Source of the DNA: Casimicrobiaceae bacterium
GTDB taxonomy: Bacteria; Pseudomonadota; Gammaproteobacteria; Burkholderiales; Casimicrobiaceae
Assembly (NCBI GenBank): GCA_026646885.1
Contig: JAPKHK010000003.1
Location: 310,001 to 374,000 of the forward strand
Direction of reading: 5' to 3'
DNA length: 64,000 bases
Shown: in pieces, positions 17,964 to 27,230 of the stretch
Position numbering within the stretch: the first letter of the stretch is position 1
Layout: the number at the start of each line of letters is the position of its first letter
Made by a program: the position numbers and the translations under genes
Notes under the pieces: generated by a model
Told to the model about the DNA's origin: nothing
Database searches by the model: none
Seen by the model: only the letters and a program-made list of their open reading frames with translations

Positions 17964-19270
17964 GAATGTGGCCGCAGTCGCTTTTCTGGCGCTTGGCGCT
18001 GCTGCTCGTCGTGCTGATCGTGGTCAGCCAAGCCGCCGCCATACTGCTTTTTCGTCAGGACCGCGCCAACCTGGTGCTACGGCAAATCAGCGATACCAAA
18101 GTTGCCCAGCTCCAGGCGCTGCGCGAGGCGCTTGCCAATGCCGACGCGGCGGCGCGCAGCGGACAGCTCGAACGTCTGGGCGAGGCCTATGGCGCACGCA
18201 TCTTGAGAGTGCAAGAGCGCGCCGAAATTGGTCTGCCGCCGCGTAGTCCCGTGATGATGGAATTGGCGCAGACCTTGCGCGAGGTATTTGGTGAAGGCAC
18301 CGAGCTCCGAGTTCAGCCGCGCGAGCAAATGTTCTGGATTCGCCTACAGGCCGGAGAGCGCGCCTACTGGGCCGGATTTCCGCAATCCCGCCTGCAGGAG
18401 AGCGAGACGCCGCGGCGCTTCCTTTTCTGGACCGCTTTCGTGGTCGTGCTGCTGGGCTTGTCGGCCTGGGTGTTCGCCAAGAGAATTGCCAGCCCACTGC
18501 GCCGGCTCGCGCAAGCCGTCGCGACGATCGGGCAGGGCCAGACTCCTCCACCGCTGCCGGAAACCGGCCCCGAGGAGATTGCCCAGCTCTCCCGTGGATT
18601 CAATCAAATGGCCGCCAATTTGGCGCAAGTGGAAGCCGATCGCGTGGTGCTCCTTGCCAGTGTTTCGCACGACCTGCGCACGCCTCTGGCGCGCATGCGC
18701 CTGAGCGCAGAAATGGGCGTCGCGGACCCCACTCTGCGCCAGGGCATGATCGAGGACATCGAGGAAATGGATCGGATCATCCATCAATTCCTGGATTTCG
18801 CGCGCGGCGAAGAGAACCTCACCATGACCAGCTGCGACCTCAACCGCATCATTGCCCATGTGGTCGAGCGATACCGGCGCAACGGCAAGGAGATTCAGCT
18901 CAAGGCCACGGAACTGCCCCAGCTCATTTTGCGCAGCACCTCCGTGGAGCGACTGCTCACCAACCTCATCGACAATGCCTACAAATACGGTAGCCCCAGT
19001 GTCGAAGTGAGCACGCGAAGGGATCGCGGCAAGGTCGTCCTCGAAGTGGCCGATCGCGGCCCGGGTATCCCCGCCGACCAAGTCGAGCGGCTCAAAAAGC
19101 CCTTCACGCGCCTGTCGGCCGCTCGGGGCGGGGCGATGGGTTCAGGCTTGGGCCTGGCCATCGTCGAGCGGGTGGCTCGTCTGCATGGGGGTACCTTCGA
19201 GCTGCTGGCGCGGGAGGGGGGCGGCACCCTTGCGCGGGTGACTCTGCCGGAGGTCCCGCTGCCGCGCTAA
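17960..19270 (+). CDS. envZ: EnvZ-type sensor histidine kinase
   Basis: A 436-residue membrane kinase with a first membrane helix at about 8-30, a periplasmic segment of about 120 residues, a second helix near 150-172, then HAMP, dimerisation and ATPase domains. The H-box is SHDLRTPLARMRLSAE. The N-box (NLIDNAYKYG), G1 (DRGPGIPADQ) and G2 (GSGLGLAIVERV) are intact. I take the TTG at 17960, which overlaps the ompR stop (TTGA) and has GGAGAA 5 bases upstream. An ATG at 17966 would give a product two residues shorter. Confidence 0.9.
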   Translation: MRMWPQSLFWRLALLLVVLIVVSQAAAILLFRQDRANLVLRQISDTKVAQLQALREALANADAAARSGQLERLGEAYGARILRVQERAEIGLPPRSPVMMELAQTLREVFGEGTELRVQPREQMFWIRLQAGERAYWAGFPQSRLQESETPRRFLFWTAFVVVLLGLSAWVFAKRIASPLRRLAQAVATIGQGQTPPPLPETGPEEIAQLSRGFNQMAANLAQVEADRVVLLASVSHDLRTPLARMRLSAEMGVADPTLRQGMIEDIEEMDRIIHQFLDFARGEENLTMTSCDLNRIIAHVVERYRRNGKEIQLKATELPQLILRSTSVERLLTNLIDNAYKYGSPSVEVSTRRDRGKVVLEVADRGPGIPADQVERLKKPFTRLSAARGGAMGSGLGLAIVERVARLHGGTFELLAREGGGTLARVTLPEVPLPR

Positions 19271-19308
19271 AGTCAGCGCGCGACTCCGCCGTTTTGCCAG
19301 TCATGGCT

Positions 19309-19337
19309 TTGCGGACCCTGGCTCCCAGGTCTACACT
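19309..19337 (+). promoter_or_regulatory. Predicted promoter of the PAS-GGDEF-EAL gene
   Basis: TTGCGG (19309-19314) and TACACT (19332-19337) are spaced by 17 bases. The expected start point coincides with the ATG at 19344, so the mRNA could be leaderless. No Shine-Dalgarno sequence is seen before that ATG. Confidence 0.45.
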
Positions 19338-19343
19338 GTTCCA

Positions 19344-21926
19344 ATGGCCCGTTCCGTCGCGGAAAACTCCAAGAGCGCGCTGCCCCCCGAGGTCTTGGCA
19401 TTGTCGCCTCTGCCAACTCTCGCCGTCGATCCGGCAGGACGCATCCTGCGCGCCAATGCCGCGCTGGGCCTGGCTCTGGCCAGACCCCTGGCCGAGCTGC
19501 CCGGACGCGATTTCGCCAGCTACCTCACCGAGGATACCCAAGAGACGTTTTCCCGCCTGCTGGCCGAATCCTCGTCCACCGGCATGTTGAATCTGCGCCG
19601 CGAGACGGGTCTGCCGCTGCGCTATCGAGCCCAGGTGCGCCACGTCAATCTGCTGGATGGCCTGGAGGTCATCCTTATCGGCCTGGCCGAGGCCGTGGGC
19701 GAGGGCGAAGTGCAGCGCTCGCTGCTCGAATTGCAGGGAATCTTCGACAACGCACTGATCGGCATTGCGTTCATCAAGGACCGCCTCATCCAGCGCTGCA
19801 ATCGCAAGGCCGAGGACTTGTTTGGATTCGCGCCGGGCGAAATGCAAGGGAAAAGTACCCGAGAATGGTACGGTAGCGACGAGGAGTGGCTCGATGCCGG
19901 GCGCCGCGCCTATACCTCCATCAGCAACGACGGACAGTTCGAGCATATCTTTCACTTTCGCAGGCGCGATGGGCGGCGCTTCTGGTGCCGCACCATCGGC
20001 CGGCCGCTTGATCCTGCGCAGCCCATCCATGGCACGATTTGGCTGTACGAAGACATTAGTGCGCGCAAGGAGACCGAGGAGGTACTCGCCCGAACATTAT
20101 CTTTGCAGAAAGCCATTCTTGACGGTGCCCATCTGGCCATCGTCTCCACCGATCCGCATGGCCTGATCCAAACCTTCAATCGGGCCGCGGAGCGCATGCT
20201 CGGCTACGTCGCCGACGAGGTCGTTGGAAGAGCAACACCGGCGCTTTTCCACGATGCCTCGGAAATCGCCGAGCGCGCCGACGAGCTTTCGCGCGAGACC
20301 GGAAAACCCGTGCAACCCGGATTCGAGGTGTTCATTGTGCATTCGCGCAGGGGTGCGGCGGAGGAGCGCGAATGGACGCTGGTCACGCGCCAGGGCCGGC
20401 GCTTGCCGGCTCAGATCACCGTCAGCGCGCTCTACGATACCCGGGGCGAGATCACCGGCTATCTAGCCATCGCCGCCGACATCACCGAAGCGAAGAAAAC
20501 GCAGCAGATGCTGCTGCAAGCACGAGACGAACTGGAGCAGCGCGTGCACTCTCGCACCATCGAACTCGTCTTAGCCAACAGCATGCTCCAGTCCGAAATT
20601 CGAGAGCGCAAGCAGATCGAGGACCGAATGCGGCACATGGCGCACCACGATGCCCTGACCGACCTGCCCAATCGCACGCTGCTCCACGATCGCCTGTCGC
20701 AATGCCTCGCCTTGGCCGAGCGCCATGGCCATCGCGTGGCGTTGCTCTTCGTCGACTTGGACCGATTCAAGACCATCAACGACAACCTGGGTCACGCCGC
20801 CGGCGACCGTCTGATCGTAGACGTCGCCGCGCGCCTGCGCGCAGCCGTGCGCGCCGAGGATACCGTGGCGCGCCTGGGGGGCGACGAATTCGTGGTGATC
20901 ATGCCCAAGGTGGGGGACATCGGCGAGGCACGCACCGTTTCGGAAAAGCTGATGCATGCGCTGGAGCCCCCGCTGTTGGTCGAGGGGCACGAACTTCACA
21001 TCGCCGCCTCGGTGGGCGTGTGTGTCTTTCCGGAAGATGGGCGCGACGTCGAAACCTTGATGCGCAACGCCGATACCGCCATGTACCAGGCCAAGGCGAG
21101 TGGGCGCAGTCGCGTGCAGTTTTTCGCGCAGAACATGAATGTCGCCGCGGAGCACTTCTTCCGTGTCGAGAACGGACTGCGCCGGGCGATCGAGCGCCGC
21201 GAACTGGAGCTGTGGTTCCAGCCCATCTTCGATATCGCCCGTGAAACGCCGGTCTGCCTAGAAGCGTTGCTGCGCTGGCACCATCCGGAGCTGGGTCTGT
21301 TGGGGCCGGACCGCTTCATCGGTGTCGCCGAGGAGAGCAACCTCATTCTGCCGATCGGCGAATGGGTTGTGCATGAGGCTTGCCAGCAGATTCGGCGCTG
21401 GACCGATGGCGGAAGCCCGCGGGTTCCCGTCGCGGTGAACATTTCGGCGCGCCAGTTTCACCAAGGCAATCTGCTCGCGACAGTCAGCGACGCACTCGAG
21501 GACGCCCGGCTTCCCGGATCGGCCCTGGAAATCGAAATCACGGAAAGCACGCTGATGCAGGATCGCGAGCGCGATCTGGATACCCTGAAACGCTTGGACG
21601 AACTGGGCATTGCACTGGTGGTGGACGACTTTGGCGTGGGCTATTCGAGCCTGTCTTATCTGAAGCGCTTTCCAGTGCGAAAACTCAAGATCGACCAGCA
21701 ATTCATCCGCGACATTCAGACCGACCCCGACGACGCGGCGATCGTGCGCGCCATCTTGGCGCTGGCCAAGGCGCTCAAGTTGCGCGCCGTCGGCGAAGGC
21801 GTGGCAAGCGACGAACAGCTCGAGTTCCTGCGCAGCGAGGGTTGCGACGAGGCGCAGGGCTATCACTTCGCGCCGGCATTGCGCCCAGGAGAAGTCCCCG
21901 GCTATCTGCAGGCTCACGGCGCGTAA
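19344..21926 (+). CDS. Cytoplasmic [17 protein letters not shown] cyclic-di-GMP protein
   Basis: An 860-residue protein without membrane helices. Three PAS-type modules are seen (about 15-115, 130-245 and 255-380), with a helical linker to about 435. The GGDEF domain is intact, LGGDEF near residues 511-516, with an inhibitory-site type RAED five residues before it. The EAL domain (about 610-855) has LEALLRWHHPELG near 640, EIEITES and DDFGVGYSSLSYLKRFP, the residues needed for catalysis. It could therefore both make and break c-di-GMP; which activity dominates cannot be told. It follows envZ by 73 bases with its own probable promoter, so it is not necessarily in the ompR-envZ operon. Confidence 0.9.
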   Translation: MARSVAENSKSALPPEVLALSPLPTLAVDPAGRILRANAALGLALARPLAELPGRDFASYLTEDTQETFSRLLAESSSTGMLNLRRETGLPLRYRAQVRHVNLLDGLEVILIGLAEAVGEGEVQRSLLELQGIFDNALIGIAFIKDRLIQRCNRKAEDLFGFAPGEMQGKSTREWYGSDEEWLDAGRRAYTSISNDGQFEHIFHFRRRDGRRFWCRTIGRPLDPAQPIHGTIWLYEDISARKETEEVLARTLSLQKAILDGAHLAIVSTDPHGLIQTFNRAAERMLGYVADEVVGRATPALFHDASEIAERADELSRETGKPVQPGFEVFIVHSRRGAAEEREWTLVTRQGRRLPAQITVSALYDTRGEITGYLAIAADITEAKKTQQMLLQARDELEQRVHSRTIELVLANSMLQSEIRERKQIEDRMRHMAHHDALTDLPNRTLLHDRLSQCLALAERHGHRVALLFVDLDRFKTINDNLGHAAGDRLIVDVAARLRAAVRAEDTVARLGGDEFVVIMPKVGDIGEARTVSEKLMHALEPPLLVEGHELHIAASVGVCVFPEDGRDVETLMRNADTAMYQAKASGRSRVQFFAQNMNVAAEHFFRVENGLRRAIERRELELWFQPIFDIARETPVCLEALLRWHHPELGLLGPDRFIGVAEESNLILPIGEWVVHEACQQIRRWTDGGSPRVPVAVNISARQFHQGNLLATVSDALEDARLPGSALEIEITESTLMQDRERDLDTLKRLDELGIALVVDDFGVGYSSLSYLKRFPVRKLKIDQQFIRDIQTDPDDAAIVRAILALAKALKLRAVGEGVASDEQLEFLRSEGCDEAQGYHFAPALRPGEVPGYLQAHGA

Positions 21927-22022
21927 CGGCGAGGTCTGACGCCGAGCGCGCCGGGGCGAAATGCCCAAAGGCAGGTTCTTGAAGCGACACCGCCGCGGCG
22001 AGATGCCCCGCTCCGGCCGCAG

Positions 22023-22718
22023 CTACCGCTGAACGATAGCCACTTCCAAGATACCCAGCCCTTCGATACCGCAAGAGATTCGATCACCAGGCACCACCGG
22101 CCCAACACCCGATGGCGTGCCGGTGAATATCAGATCTCCCGGCTGCAGCCGGTAGTACTTCGACAAGTAGGCAATGATTTCGGGGACACTCCAAATCATG
22201 TCTTCGAGGCGTCCGTCCTGCCGCGGCCGGCCGTTGACTTGCAGCCAGATGCGTCCGCTCGTGACGGGGCCGACGGTTGCGACGGGATGGACGGCGCTCA
22301 GCGGCGCCGCTTGAGCGAAGGACTTGCCCAAATCCCAGGGCTGGCGCGCTTCCTTGGCGGCGTTTTGCAGGTCACGGCGGGTGAAATCGATACCCACCGC
22401 GTACCCAAAAATCAAGCGCCTGGCCTCCTCGGTGCTGAGTTCTTCGCCCTCGCCATCGAGCGCCACCACCAGCTCGACTTCATGGTGGAGATTTTCCGTA
22501 CCCAGTGGATAGCGCACCTGTCCGCCGCCCGCCACCACCGCGTCCGCCGCTTTGGTGAAGAAGCAAGGCGGCTCCTTGGCACTATCGCCGCCCATCTCTT
22601 TGACATGCTCGGCGTAGTTGCGGCCCACGCAATAGATGTGCCGCACCGGAAACCGATAGTCACTCCCCATCACCGGCAGCGAAGGTGGATTCCAAAGCGG
22701 AAAGGGAAAAGGGGTCAC
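22023..22718 (-). CDS. Fumarylacetoacetate hydrolase family protein
   Basis: A 231-residue protein of the FAH superfamily, which cleaves or isomerises C-C bonds in diketo acids with a divalent metal. The core starts HIYCVGRNYAEHVKEMG. The metal-site acidic residues lie in LHHEVELVVALDGE, and the C-terminus has FTGTPSGVGPVVPGD. Substrates of this group (fumarylpyruvate, acylpyruvates, oxaloacetate decarboxylation) cannot be separated by eye. It lies 55 bases downstream of gcdH on the same strand and may form an operon with it. Confidence 0.85.
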   Translation of the reverse strand: MTPFPFPLWNPPSLPVMGSDYRFPVRHIYCVGRNYAEHVKEMGGDSAKEPPCFFTKAADAVVAGGGQVRYPLGTENLHHEVELVVALDGEGEELSTEEARRLIFGYAVGIDFTRRDLQNAAKEARQPWDLGKSFAQAAPLSAVHPVATVGPVTSGRIWLQVNGRPRQDGRLEDMIWSVPEIIAYLSKYYRLQPGDLIFTGTPSGVGPVVPGDRISCGIEGLGILEVAIVQR

Positions 22719-22773
22719 GATCGGTTCCGGGCAAGTGGTCTACGCCGCATCGCGGCAGCGGGAGTCACGCCGC

Positions 22774-23949
22774 TCAGAACGCGGCAATGCCGGTTTGCGC
22801 TCGTCCCAGAATGAGCGCATGGATGTCGTGCGTGCCCTCGTAGGTGTTGACCGTTTCAAGGTTCACCAAATGACGGATGACATGAAATTCGTCGGCGATG
22901 CCGTTGCCCCCGTGCATGTCCCGGGCCATGCGGGCGATGTCCAGGGATTTGCCGCAGCAATTGCGCTTCATCATCGACACCACTTCCGGCGCGAGCTGGC
23001 CCTCGTCTTTCATGCGCCCCATGCGCAGACAGGATTGCAGCGCGATGCTTATTTCCGTCTGCATGTCGGCGAGCTTCTTCTGAATGAGCTGGTTGGCGGC
23101 GAGCGGCCTGCCGAATTGCTTGCGGTCGAGCGTGTATTGCCGGGCCGCGTGCCAACAGAACTCAGCCGCGCCCAGCACGCCCCATGCAATGCCATAGCGC
23201 GCGTTGTTGAGGCAGCCGAAAGGCCCCTTGAGACCCTCGACCTTGGGCAAGAGGTTTTCTTCCGGAACGAACACTTCGTCCATGACGATCTCGCCCGTGA
23301 CCGACGCGCGCAAACTGAACTTGCCTTCGATCTTGGGCGCCGAAAGTCCCTTCATGCCCTTCTCCAGAACGAAACCGCGAATCACGTTGTCATCGCCTTT
23401 CGCCCAAACGACGAAAACGTCGGCGATGGGCGAATTGGTGATCCACATCTTCGCGCCCGAGAGCTTGTAACCGCCAGGTGCCTTGCGGGCCCGCGTTTCC
23501 ATGCTCCCCGGGTCGGAGCCGTGATTCGGCTCGGTTAGGCCAAAGCAGCCGATCAGTTCGCCGGTGGCGAGCTTGGGCAGATACTTCTCGCGCTGCGCCT
23601 CGCTGCCGTAAGCGTAAATGGGGTGCATCACCAGGGAAGATTGCACGCTCATCATCGAGCGATAGCCCGAATCGACCCGCTCCACTTCGCGCGCCACCAA
23701 TCCGTAGGAAACATAGTTCATGCCGGCGCAGCCATAGCCGTCGATGGTCATCCCCAAGAGGCCCAGCTCGCCCATCTCGCGGAAGATGCCAGGGTCGGTG
23801 TGCTCGTTGCGAAAAGCCTCGCGCACTCGCGGCAGCAGGCGCTCCTGGGCGTAAGCGTGCGCGGTATCACGCACCATGCGTTCTTCGTCGCTCAGCTGCG
23901 CATCGAACAGCAGCGGGTCGTCCCAAACGAAGCGTGCTTTTTCAGCCAT
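22774..23949 (-). CDS. gcdH: Glutaryl-CoA dehydrogenase
   Basis: A 391-residue acyl-CoA dehydrogenase that oxidises and decarboxylates glutaryl-CoA to crotonyl-CoA in lysine, tryptophan or aromatic breakdown. GcdH-type features are [40 protein letters not shown] and the catalytic Glu in [20 protein letters not shown] contacts [13 protein letters not shown] are present. The frame opens at ATG 23955, but the ATG at 23949 (MAEKARFVW) is placed 7 bases after GGAGAGG and is preferred. The neighbouring FAH-family gene suggests a small catabolic unit; no glutaryl-CoA transferase or crotonase is nearby. Confidence 0.9.
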   Translation of the reverse strand: MAEKARFVWDDPLLFDAQLSDEERMVRDTAHAYAQERLLPRVREAFRNEHTDPGIFREMGELGLLGMTIDGYGCAGMNYVSYGLVAREVERVDSGYRSMMSVQSSLVMHPIYAYGSEAQREKYLPKLATGELIGCFGLTEPNHGSDPGSMETRARKAPGGYKLSGAKMWITNSPIADVFVVWAKGDDNVIRGFVLEKGMKGLSAPKIEGKFSLRASVTGEIVMDEVFVPEENLLPKVEGLKGPFGCLNNARYGIAWGVLGAAEFCWHAARQYTLDRKQFGRPLAANQLIQKKLADMQTEISIALQSCLRMGRMKDEGQLAPEVVSMMKRNCCGKSLDIARMARDMHGGNGIADEFHVIRHLVNLETVNTYEGTHDIHALILGRAQTGIAAF

Positions 23950-24140
23950 TTCCATTCCTCTCCCGGGGGCTCCATTGGAGCGCCGGCAATCGATAGTTGA
24001 CTTCCCCCACGGGTCGATCCGACAACCGCGGGAACAAGTTTGGAATAGTCGCCCAGGCTGCCACCGCTGGCAACTCCCCCGCCAGGCTCGAATGATTCAG
24101 ATCAAAGCCGCAGCAGCGCGCCAGCAGCCAAACCATGACT

Positions 24141-24165
24141 TTTTTCCTAGGTCGTTTTTCCTAGG
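24141..24165. repeat. Tandem 14-base repeat upstream of the minor-pilin cluster
   Basis: TTTTTCCTAGG occurs twice (24141-24151 and 24155-24165) with a 14-base period, each copy containing the palindrome CCTAGG. It lies about 80 bases upstream of the first minor pilin gene in a 296-base gap between divergent genes. It may be a regulator binding site. Nothing else is recognised in the gap. Confidence 0.5.
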
Positions 24166-24245
24166 CCTTTCGGTGGATTTTCGTAATTGCTTCCGCATCT
24201 TACGATGTTGCCAGAAGCCGAATGACACAAATGCGGGAGGCTGCT

Positions 24246-24818
24246 ATGGCTATTTTGTATCCCATTTTCGGGTTCCGGCAAGCACAGCTCGGCGTGACTC
24301 TCCTCGAACTGATGGTCGGCGTCACGGTCGTGGCCATCCTTGCCGGCGTGGGACTCCCAGGGATGGGCCAATTCCTCGATCGGCAGCGCATCGACAGCGC
24401 TCAGGTGGACCTGCGCGCGGCACTGGCTCTAGCTCGCACCGAAGCGGTGCGCCGCGCCGCCCAGGTGAGCGTGTGCCGGCGCGCCTCCGGCAGCCTGCCG
24501 GTTCGTTGCGCGGAAGGCGGGCGCGACTGGAGCGAAGGCTGGATCGTCTTCGTCGATCGCAGTTCCGAAGCCGCCAGCGCCGATCCGGTGATGGGCGAAG
24601 TCCTGCTGGTCCATGAAGGGTTCGCCAAGCACGCGAGCCTCACCTTTACCGCGCCGCGCGGGAGTAGCCTCACCTTCGATGGCGAAGGTTGGCCCGACCG
24701 CAATTTCGTCGGTGGGTCGTTCCGTTTTTGCTCCAAGAACGACCCTCATCTGGGCAGGCGCTTAGTCGCCAGCCGTCTCGGGCGCTTGCGCAGTGAACCG
24801 TTCAACTGCCGCGCCTGA
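24246..24818 (+). CDS. fimT: Type IV pilus minor pilin, GspH/FimT family (first copy)
   Basis: A 190-residue pseudopilin. A type IV prepilin leader ends at Gly, with processing expected before VTLLELMVGVTVVAIL; the conserved Glu at +5 is present. The remaining roughly 170 residues look like the GspH/FimT domain (LRAALALARTEAVRRAAQVSVC). The start at 24246 is chosen because GGGAGG lies 5 bases upstream; an in-frame ATG at 24222 lacks this. It opens a six-gene minor-pilin and PilY1 run. A second FimT-like gene follows at 24961. The first mature residue is Val, slightly unusual for Phe/Met-type pilins. Confidence 0.85.
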   Translation: MAILYPIFGFRQAQLGVTLLELMVGVTVVAILAGVGLPGMGQFLDRQRIDSAQVDLRAALALARTEAVRRAAQVSVCRRASGSLPVRCAEGGRDWSEGWIVFVDRSSEAASADPVMGEVLLVHEGFAKHASLTFTAPRGSSLTFDGEGWPDRNFVGGSFRFCSKNDPHLGRRLVASRLGRLRSEPFNCRA

Positions 24819-24960
24819 CCGCTAGACCGGCGCTCGCCTCGCGAGCGCACCGCTGGTTCCGCCCCCTCCGCCGTCCGTCCGGGCAAGCTTGCCGGAGCAC
24901 TGGCCTTGGCCTAAGGTGCGCCCATGACATCAGCGTGAGTGGGCAACCACGAGGCGTATC

Positions 24961-25545
24961 ATGACAACGACATGGCGAGTTTCGGCGCTTCGCGCCAGAG
25001 CGCGCGGCTTCACCATCATCGAACTGCTCGTCGCGGTCGTGGTACTCGCGGTGCTGATGGGCGTCGCCCTTCCCAGCATGCGCGAATTCCTGTTGCGCAG
25101 CAGCCTCAGCTCGGCAGCCGGGGAAATCCACTCCGCGGTGGCGCGGGCCCGGCAGGAAGCTATCACGCGCGGGACATTCGTTTCGGTCATTCCGCAGTCG
25201 AGTAGCGGCTGGGAGAGCGGCTACCGCGTATTCGTCAATCCGCTGAACAAAGCGACCTACTCCGCGGGCGACATCGTCGGCTCCGGCACGTCTAGCGTGA
25301 CCTCGCAGATTCTTGTCGAACGGGACGGAAGCAGCTGGGATTATGTCACTTGGCCGAGCCTTACCTCCGACGGCAAGACCCGACGCGACTACTACACCTT
25401 TGACGACACCGGCCGCCCGCGCAACTCCGACGGCAGCAACATGAGGCCGAGCGATCCAAGCCGGGTGCGGATGTGCGTGGACAGCAGCAACTGCCGCGAG
25501 CTCATCGTCGACCATCTCGGCCGCATTCAAATCGTCAAGAACTGA
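24961..25545 (+). CDS. fimT: Type IV pilus minor pilin, GspH/FimT family (second copy)
   Basis: A 194-residue pseudopilin with a 16-residue leader ending ARARG and the mature N-terminus FTIIELLVAVVVLAVL, including Glu+5. The C-terminal domain carries two Cys residues late in the protein (MCVDSSNCREL), likely a disulfide. Minor pilins of this family help prime pilus assembly. It is followed 15-21 bases later by pilV. Sequence similarity to the first copy beyond the N-terminal helix looks modest, so the two may have different places in the tip complex. Confidence 0.87.
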   Translation: MTTTWRVSALRARARGFTIIELLVAVVVLAVLMGVALPSMREFLLRSSLSSAAGEIHSAVARARQEAITRGTFVSVIPQSSSGWESGYRVFVNPLNKATYSAGDIVGSGTSSVTSQILVERDGSSWDYVTWPSLTSDGKTRRDYYTFDDTGRPRNSDGSNMRPSDPSRVRMCVDSSNCRELIVDHLGRIQIVKN

Positions 25546-25566
25546 CCAGACCAGCAGGGTATGCCC

Positions 25567-26049
25567 ATGCCGAACTATTTCCCTCGATTCCCTCGCCGCC
25601 CGGCCCGACCCGCCCGGACCCGCGGCTTTAGCATGCTCGAAGCACTGGTCTCGGTGGTCGTACTGTCCATGGGCCTGCTGGGCGTCGCCGCGCTGCAAGG
25701 CGTTGGCTTGCGCGCCAACAGCAGCGCTTCATACCGCAGCCAGGCCGCCTGGTTTGCCGCACAGATGATCGAAGAGGCACGGGCTCAGCGCGCCGGCGTC
25801 ATCTCCGGGGGCGGCGGCGTCGTCGGCACCCTCGGAAGCGCGGTTTGCAATAGCGCGGGCTCGACGCCGCTAGCGCGCTGGCAGGCCCGTATCGCTTGCG
25901 CACTCCCAAGCGGCCAAGGCGGCGTCGCATACAACGCGTTTACGCAGCGGCTGACGGTTACCGTGCGTTGGGACGATAGCCGCGGCGTCGACAGCGCCAC
26001 CGCCGGCGGCAACAGCAATATGCAATTCCAGATCGATACCGTGCTTTGA
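25567..26049 (+). CDS. pilV: Type IV pilus minor pilin PilV
   Basis: A 160-residue prepilin-like protein. The processing site is TRG before FSMLEALVSVVVLSMGLLG, the form typical of PilV, followed by GVAALQGVGLRANSSASYRSQA, a conserved PilV stretch. Glu+5 is present. Two ATGs lie close together (25561, 25567); the second has AGCAGGG 7 bases upstream. The gene is tightly packed with fimT and pilW. It is predicted to act in the minor-pilin complex that starts pilus assembly and presents PilY1. Confidence 0.88.
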   Translation: MPNYFPRFPRRPARPARTRGFSMLEALVSVVVLSMGLLGVAALQGVGLRANSSASYRSQAAWFAAQMIEEARAQRAGVISGGGGVVGTLGSAVCNSAGSTPLARWQARIACALPSGQGGVAYNAFTQRLTVTVRWDDSRGVDSATAGGNSNMQFQIDTVL

Positions 26050-26067
26050 TAGTCGGGAGCAAGAGTG

Positions 26068-27204
26068 ATGGGCCTACCTTTTGAACACCCTCGGGAACCG
26101 CTGAAACAGGCGCGCGCACCGCGCCAGAGCGGTTTCACCATGGTGGAACTCCTGGTTGGGGTTACGCTGGGTTTGATTCTCGTCGGTGTGGCGTCGGCGG
26201 TTTTTGTCGCGTCGCGGCATTCCTTCCTGGTGCAAGACAACATGGCGCAAATGCAGGAAGGCGCGCGTGCCATGCTCGAAGACATCACCCGTGAGATACG
26301 CAAGACCGGAAGCTTTGGGTGCTATCGCTGGAAAGACGACAACACCCCGATGTTCATCACCGCCACCTTGCCCACGGGCTCGGGCGGGTCTTTCCCGATT
26401 CCGCCGATCGACCAGTCGACCGCAGTGCTCGGCGGTCCCGTCTCATCGCTGGCCCTGCCCAGCGCGAGCGGCGTGACACCCGTGAGCGGCACCGATTTCA
26501 TCACCGTCATGTACGGCCAACCGGTGGCCACCCTGGACCTCGGCGGCTATCGCCAGCAGGCCAGCTTCGGAGCCCCCTATACGCTCAATCGCAAGATCTG
26601 GGTCTCGAGCGGGCAACCCATGGTCATCGCCGATTGCAGCTCGGCCACCGTGTTCCGGGTCGATAACACCGGTGAAACCCTCTCCCTGACTCATACCATT
26701 GGTGGCGGCAACAACGTCATGCCGGCGCAGATCGCCGGCAATCACCCCCTGCTCTCCGGCAATCCTTACAAGAGCGGCTCGATCGTGATGTGGCTGGAAA
26801 TGCCCAGCTTCTTCGTGGGCACCGATGTGAATGGCGTGAGAAGCCTCTACCGCTGGGATTCTTCCAACGGCGGAGGCATTCAGCCCATGGTTGCCAACGT
26901 CGAACAAATGCGGGTGGTCTATGGCGTGGATGCCGCCGGCGCACCCGGCTATTTGAACGTCGCCACCGCCTGGATGGATGGTGCGGCCGTCGCCAGCGGC
27001 GGCCACTGGGGCCGAGTGGTCAGCGTCAGCGTGCATCTGGTTCTGCGCAGCAGCGACCAGGGCGGGTTTGGCGTGGAACCGAAGGATTTCACCTGGGACG
27101 GCACCAACCTGCAGTTCATTCCCAGCACGTCGGTAAGCGACAAGTACATTCGCCAAGTGCATGTGATCAACGCGGCGCTGCGCACCCGCGTTCCCATTAT
27201 GTGA
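26068..27204 (+). CDS. pilW: Type IV pilus minor pilin PilW
   Basis: A 378-residue minor pilin. After a leader of about 25 residues comes QSG before FTMVELLVGVTLGLILVG, then a long globular domain of about 330 residues typical of PilW (MLEDITREIRKTGSFGCY near residue 70). The frame opens at a GTG at 26065, but ATG 26068 sits 8 bases after GGGAG. The last base of the stop overlaps the first possible start of pilX. It belongs to the tip/priming complex with PilV, PilX and PilY1. Confidence 0.9.
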   Translation: MGLPFEHPREPLKQARAPRQSGFTMVELLVGVTLGLILVGVASAVFVASRHSFLVQDNMAQMQEGARAMLEDITREIRKTGSFGCYRWKDDNTPMFITATLPTGSGGSFPIPPIDQSTAVLGGPVSSLALPSASGVTPVSGTDFITVMYGQPVATLDLGGYRQQASFGAPYTLNRKIWVSSGQPMVIADCSSATVFRVDNTGETLSLTHTIGGGNNVMPAQIAGNHPLLSGNPYKSGSIVMWLEMPSFFVGTDVNGVRSLYRWDSSNGGGIQPMVANVEQMRVVYGVDAAGAPGYLNVATAWMDGAAVASGGHWGRVVSVSVHLVLRSSDQGGFGVEPKDFTWDGTNLQFIPSTSVSDKYIRQVHVINAALRTRVPIM

Positions 27205-27230
27205 TGCAGCCAATCTCATCCGGAACCATC

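Noticed and set aside
24170-24200. GG...GC pattern upstream of fimT resembling a sigma-54 promoter
   Set aside because: The spacing between GG and GC is 12 bases instead of the required 10, so it is not a -24/-12 promoter.
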